A stretch of 64,000 nt of DNA, taken from the NCBI GenBank assembly GCA_963772315.1, contig CAVYWJ010000004.1, positions 1,736,001-1,800,000 on the forward strand, in the 5' to 3' direction. Position 1 is the first letter of the stretch; every line of letters starts with the position of its first letter. Positions 60,536 through 64,000 of the stretch are shown here, one piece after another. The DNA is from Haliangium sp963772315. GTDB taxonomy: Bacteria; Myxococcota_A; Polyangia; Haliangiales; Haliangiaceae. The notes beneath the pieces were generated by a model, which saw nothing but the letters and a program-made list of their open reading frames with translations, was not told the DNA's origin and did not search any database. The position numbers and the translations under genes were made by a program.

Positions 60536-61813
60536 ATGAAATCAGTCTCGTCCGTCATTCGCATCTGCATCTCGGCCGGCGTGGCCCTGGCTGCGCTGGC
60601 GCCGCGCACGGGCCACGCCGCCAGCGAGGTCTGCCCCGGGGCGGGCACGGCCATGTTCGAGCAAGAGGGCGGCATCTCGGCGGTGGAGACCGGGGGCAGC
60701 TGGCTGCGGACCCCGTCCGACAGCGAGATGCTGGTGACCATGGCCACCGTGGAGGGCCTGCCGCCGTGTATCGACCCCGAGTTCCGGGTCTCGCCCGACG
60801 GCGCGCAGCTCATCGCCTGGCCGGATGACGACGAGATCCTCAGCGTCACGCGTGGCGGGACGGTGGTGACGAAGCTGCCCGCGGGCGACAAGCTGTGGGC
60901 CGCCGATGTCGGCTTCATCAGCAATGGCCTGGCCGTGATCGCGGCGCTGCTGTACCGGGACATGGAGGAGCCGCGGCTGACCATCATGGTGGACACGCGG
61001 GAGGGAGCCGGCGAGCTCTCTGCGCCGTTCGAGGTCACAGGGGCGGACTGCGGCGCGGGGACCACGGCGGTGGGCACGACCGCCGCCGGCGAGGTGATGG
61101 TGCTGTGCGAGGGCTCGTTCACGGTCTACAACGGATCCGATGGCAACTTCAACCTGGCCACGTTCCCGCTCGACCTGCCCGATCGACAGCTGATCTTGGC
61201 CGTGCCCTCGCCAGTGTTGGGCAACTCGGTCGCGTTCTTTGCCATCGTCAAGGATTTGACTGATACGATCGACCCGGTGTACGAGCTCGTGCGTATCCGC
61301 GTGAGCCCCGACGGCAGCCAGCGGCGCCAGCTGATGCTCGACGACGTCGCCTACGCCGGCGGGGCCCACGGGCTGGCGGTGATGAACGAGCGCAACGTGG
61401 TGTACATGGACGAGGAGGGCATGAGGCACGTCGTGCGAACGCGCGATGACGTCTGGTCCGCGGAGGTCATCCATCCGCCGCAGCCCGAGGCCAGGCTGTC
61501 GGCGACGGACGACCCGCTGCGCGTGCTGATCAGCGAGTACGACGTCGAGCTGCTGACGCTGACGGACAGGAGCTGGGAGAGCACGACGCTGTTCGGAGTG
61601 GGCACGCCGCCGGCGTCGCCGCCCGAGAAGGAAGACTCGGGCGGCTGCAGCATGGCCGGGGGCGACCCGGCGACCGGGCTCGGGCAGGCGCTGCTGGTGA
61701 TGCTGGCGCTGGCGCTGGTGACGACGCCGCGGCTTGCCGGGCGCCGGGGCGCGGCGCATGATGGCGCATCGTGCCCGTCGCGCTCGTCGCCGCCATCTGG
61801 TCGATCCTGGTAA
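60536..61813 (+). CDS. Secreted protein with MYXO-CTERM-like C-terminus
   Basis: A 425-residue protein: signal VIRICISAGVALAALAPRTGHA, then a strand-rich propeller-like body, then GGCSMAGG, a hydrophobic segment (LLVMLALALVTTPR) and Arg, which is the MYXO-CTERM sorting pattern. Unusually about 20 residues follow the Arg. CGAGGAGAG precedes the ATG. Probably cell-surface anchored. No enzymatic motif. Confidence 0.75.
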   Translation: MKSVSSVIRICISAGVALAALAPRTGHAASEVCPGAGTAMFEQEGGISAVETGGSWLRTPSDSEMLVTMATVEGLPPCIDPEFRVSPDGAQLIAWPDDDEILSVTRGGTVVTKLPAGDKLWAADVGFISNGLAVIAALLYRDMEEPRLTIMVDTREGAGELSAPFEVTGADCGAGTTAVGTTAAGEVMVLCEGSFTVYNGSDGNFNLATFPLDLPDRQLILAVPSPVLGNSVAFFAIVKDLTDTIDPVYELVRIRVSPDGSQRRQLMLDDVAYAGGAHGLAVMNERNVVYMDEEGMRHVVRTRDDVWSAEVIHPPQPEARLSATDDPLRVLISEYDVELLTLTDRSWESTTLFGVGTPPASPPEKEDSGGCSMAGGDPATGLGQALLVMLALALVTTPRLAGRRGAAHDGASCPSRSSPPSGRSW

Positions 61814-61829
61814 CCGCGAGGCCGTGTCG

Positions 61830-62618
61830 ATGACAGACACGGCCGCGATCGCGGTGCATGGGCGCACGCTCGAGGTGCGCACGATCGCGGGCCGGGATCC
61901 GGCTCCGGCGCTGCCGGCGCTGGTGTTCCTGCACGAGGGGCTGGGCTCGGTGTCGCTGTGGCGCGATTTTCCCGACCAGGTGTCCGCGGCCACAGGGCTG
62001 AGGGCCGTGGTGTACTCGCGCCACGGTCACGGGCGCTCGGAGGCGCTGGCTGCGACGCACGGGGTGGACTACATGCACCGGGAAGCGCTGGAGGTGCTGC
62101 CGGCGCTGCTGGCAACGCTGGGCGTGACGGCGCCGCTGCTGGTGGGGCACAGCGACGGGGCATCGATCGCGCTGATCCACGCGGGCGCGGGGCACGCGGC
62201 GGCAGGGCTGGTGCTGATGGCGCCGCACGTGTTCGTGGAGGATCTGTCGATCGCCAGCATCGCGCGGGTGCGCACCACGTTCGAGACCACGGAGATGGCA
62301 GGGAAGCTGGCCCGACATCACATGGATGCAACCGGGACGTTCTACCGGTGGAACGATATCTGGCTGCGTCCGGATTTTCGGGGGTGGAATATCGAGGGGA
62401 GTCTGGGCGGGATCCGGTGCCCGGTGCTGGTGATCCAGGGCGAGGACGATGAGTACGGGACCATGGCGCAACCGGCGGCGATCGCGACGGGGTGCGCGGG
62501 GGACGTGCAGTGCGTGACGCTGGCGCGGTGCGGGCACTCGCCACATCGCGATCAGGCCGAGGCGACGCTCGCGGCGGTACGCGGGTTCGTGCGCGCGGTG
62601 CTGGGACGCGCCGACTGA
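61830..62618 (+). CDS. Alpha/beta hydrolase
   Basis: A 262-residue enzyme with nucleophile elbow GHSDGAS, oxyanion region HEGLGS, acid in GEDDEYG, and catalytic His in CGHSPH. Substrate unknown; hydrolases of this kind act on esters or C-C bonds. 17 bp after the previous stop. Confidence 0.9.
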   Translation: MTDTAAIAVHGRTLEVRTIAGRDPAPALPALVFLHEGLGSVSLWRDFPDQVSAATGLRAVVYSRHGHGRSEALAATHGVDYMHREALEVLPALLATLGVTAPLLVGHSDGASIALIHAGAGHAAAGLVLMAPHVFVEDLSIASIARVRTTFETTEMAGKLARHHMDATGTFYRWNDIWLRPDFRGWNIEGSLGGIRCPVLVIQGEDDEYGTMAQPAAIATGCAGDVQCVTLARCGHSPHRDQAEATLAAVRGFVRAVLGRAD

Positions 62619-62877
62619 CGCTCGACGGGCTGCCACGAAGCTACGGGGAGAGGGGGGACGTGAGTGCTTCCGGCGGACGCGCCGCCAGGCCGGCGGACCT
62701 GCGGTCCGGCGGCCACCGGCGCTTGGTTCTACGTTGGCATCCTCGCCCTGCGGGCGAGGAGCACTTCGAAACACCGCCGTCAGCACCCACGCTCCCCCCT
62801 CTCCCCATCACTGCGCTGACCCTGATTTGGCAGCGGGACGTGAGTGCTTGGCGAGGAGCACTTTGCCTGGTTTCAGG
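62619..62877 (+). repeat. Palindromic intergenic repeat region
   Basis: Inverted arms GGGGAGAGGGGGG (62645-62657) and its complement (62794-62806) enclose a 9-bp-stem hairpin TCCTCGCCC-tgc-GGGCGAGGA at 62740-62760. The string GGGACGTGAGTGCTT occurs near 62655 and again near 62836. Between convergent genes, so may act as a bidirectional terminator or REP-like element. Confidence 0.6.
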
Positions 62878-63390
62878 TCACGCTTGGCGGGGTTCGAGCT
62901 CGGCGAGGCGGGTGGCGGCGGCTTCGAGATCGGTCTCGGGGAAGACCTCGATGCCAGAGGCGCGCAGGAGGGCGGCGGTGGCGCCCATGCCCGGGATGCG
63001 GACGCCCTGGAAGCTGCCGTCGTGGATGCGGGTGGAGCCGCAGGAAGGACTGTTCTCCTTGAGGATGGCCAGGCGGATGCCGTGGCGACGGGCAACGTCG
63101 AGGGCAACCTGGGCGCCGGCAAGGAACTCGGCGGTGACGTCCTGGCCGCCGTCGGTGTGGATCCTCGCGGTGCCGGAGAGAACGGCAGGGCCGCCGCCCA
63201 GACCCTGAATCTGAGCCGGAGGACGCGGGACGGGAAGGCCGCCGGCAACCTCGGGACAGACCGGGACCAGACGGCCCTCGTTAGCCCACGTGCGCATGAG
63301 CGGAGGAAGGCTGGAATCATCCCAGATGCTGACGCCGTTGTAACGCACACGCTCGCCGAGCAGGCACGCACTGATCAGGATCTTCTCCAT
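62878..63390 (-). CDS. DUF523 family protein
   Basis: A 170-residue protein: N-terminal ILISACLLGERVRYNG, CPEVAGGLPVPRPPA, and KENSPSCGS, the hallmarks of DUF523. Family role uncertain; Cys residues suggest metal or sulfur chemistry. The ATG at 63390 is used. Its upstream region is shared with asnS. Confidence 0.88.
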   Translation of the reverse strand: MEKILISACLLGERVRYNGVSIWDDSSLPPLMRTWANEGRLVPVCPEVAGGLPVPRPPAQIQGLGGGPAVLSGTARIHTDGGQDVTAEFLAGAQVALDVARRHGIRLAILKENSPSCGSTRIHDGSFQGVRIPGMGATAALLRASGIEVFPETDLEAAATRLAELEPRQA

Positions 63391-63455
63391 GGGGCGATTG
63401 TACGCGGCCGGGTCGTATGGCGTCATCCGGGGGATACTGGCAATATCGGACGGTC

Positions 63456-64000
63456 ATGATCGAGCATCGAATTGCCGAGATCCTGAGCGGCGCCGTGGCT
63501 ACGGGTAGTCGCGTCGTCATCGAAGGCTGGGTGCGCACGCGCCGCGACTCCAAAGCCGGGCTGTCGTTCATCCACGTGAGCGATGGATCCTGCTTCGATC
63601 CGCTGCAGGTGGTGGCACCGTCCGAGCTGCCCAACTACGAGGACGAAGTCCTCAAGATCACCACCGGCTGCGCGGTGCGCGTCGAGGGCGCGCTGGTGGC
63701 GTCGGAGGGCAAAGGGCAGAATATGGAGGTGCGCGCCGCTTCGCTGGAGGTGCTGGGCTGGGTCGATGACCCGGAGACGTATCCCATGCAGCCCAAGCGG
63801 CATTCCATGGAATACCTGCGCGAGGTCTCGCACCTGCGGCCGCGCACCAACGTGATCAGCGCGGTGACACGCGTGCGGCACACGCTGGGACAGGCAATCC
63901 ACCGCTTCTTCCACGATAATGGGTTCTTCTGGATCCATACGCCGATCATCACGGCGTCGGACGCGGAGGGCGCAGGCGAGATGTTCCGGGTGTCGACGCT
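63456..64000 (+). CDS. asnS: Asparaginyl-tRNA synthetase, 3'-truncated
   Basis: Class II synthetase charging tRNA-Asn. OB-fold anticodon-binding domain (VVIEGWVRTRRDSKAGLSFIHVSDGSC) precedes the catalytic start (YPMQPKRHSMEYLREVSHLRPRTN, IHTPIITASDAEGAGEMF). Continues past the window edge; no frameshift in the visible 181 codons. Confidence 0.95.
   Translation, partial: MIEHRIAEILSGAVATGSRVVIEGWVRTRRDSKAGLSFIHVSDGSCFDPLQVVAPSELPNYEDEVLKITTGCAVRVEGALVASEGKGQNMEVRAASLEVLGWVDDPETYPMQPKRHSMEYLREVSHLRPRTNVISAVTRVRHTLGQAIHRFFHDNGFFWIHTPIITASDAEGAGEMFRVST

Overview
The window is high-GC DNA, almost certainly from a myxobacterium-like member of Myxococcota (Haliangium/Kofleria-type relatives are plausible). 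Evidence: four Hanks-type Ser/Thr kinases, two with large ATPase/TPR additions; Gly-rich and NGLHL-repeat lipoproteins; a C-terminal tail of the MYXO-CTERM type; sigma54 control; and a SAVED-CHAT/caspase/sigma-factor gene set resembling one known from Haliangium. I saw no rRNA, tRNA or CRISPR array. Layout: 0-5.4 kb is a MoxR ATPase / response regulator / vWA operon with two associated proteins (a MoxR-vWA ternary-type system). 5.5-8.7 kb is an arylamine N-acetyltransferase whose 3' end is duplicated as a 39-bp direct repeat around an ABC-type ATPase plus PD-(D/E)XK-like nuclease pair, followed by a 603-bp MITE-like element. 8.8-12 kb holds a lipoprotein, an ornithine-cyclodeaminase-family enzyme and a STAS-like repeat protein. 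12.2-15.3 kb is an ECF-transporter-like membrane protein overlapping two molybdenum-storage-protein (MoSto) subunits. 15.2-26.5 kb has a DCC/lipase-maturation-factor fusion, lipoproteins and two kinases in tandem. 26.7-33.2 kb has tex, three small proteins and an ABC-2 exporter. 33.3-41 kb has a serine hydrolase, DUF2891 and DUF4442 proteins, a membrane kinase and a secreted GH13 enzyme. 41.2-42.6 kb is a decayed anti-phage dCTP deaminase (AvcD-like) with a small downstream gene. 42.7-45.7 kb is a sigma54 activator divergent from a persulfide-dioxygenase-like / TauE operon. 45.7-49.7 kb is a hybrid histidine kinase, then decayed genes, one split by the second MITE copy. 49.9-58.7 kb is the most interesting block: sigma-like factor, SAVED-CHAT, second sigma factor, small protein, kinase-TPR and caspase, followed by a 43-bp tandem repeat array. 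59-64 kb has lineage-specific proteins, an alpha/beta hydrolase, DUF523 and the start of asnS. A second signal crosses the annotation. Seven genes (moxR, STAS, mosA, mosB, tex, DUF2891, hybrid kinase) are broken as written by 32 insertion sites of one or two bases. All inserted bases are G or C and nearly all can be placed after a codon-final C (adding G) or G (adding C), while the encoded protein is otherwise intact. Twenty of these sites lie in 1.1 kb of mosAB. This does not look like ordinary pseudogene decay, and it differs from the mixed lesions (insertion, deletions, TAG) in the avcD-like gene. I annotate these seven as continuous genes with the breaks stated. How the genes may work together: the 50-59 kb block could be a nucleotide-triggered proteolytic cascade (SAVED-CHAT senses a cyclic nucleotide, a caspase is activated, sigma factors are released); the 12-15 kb block could be metal uptake plus molybdenum storage; the 44 kb block is sulfur-compound detoxification induced through sigma54.
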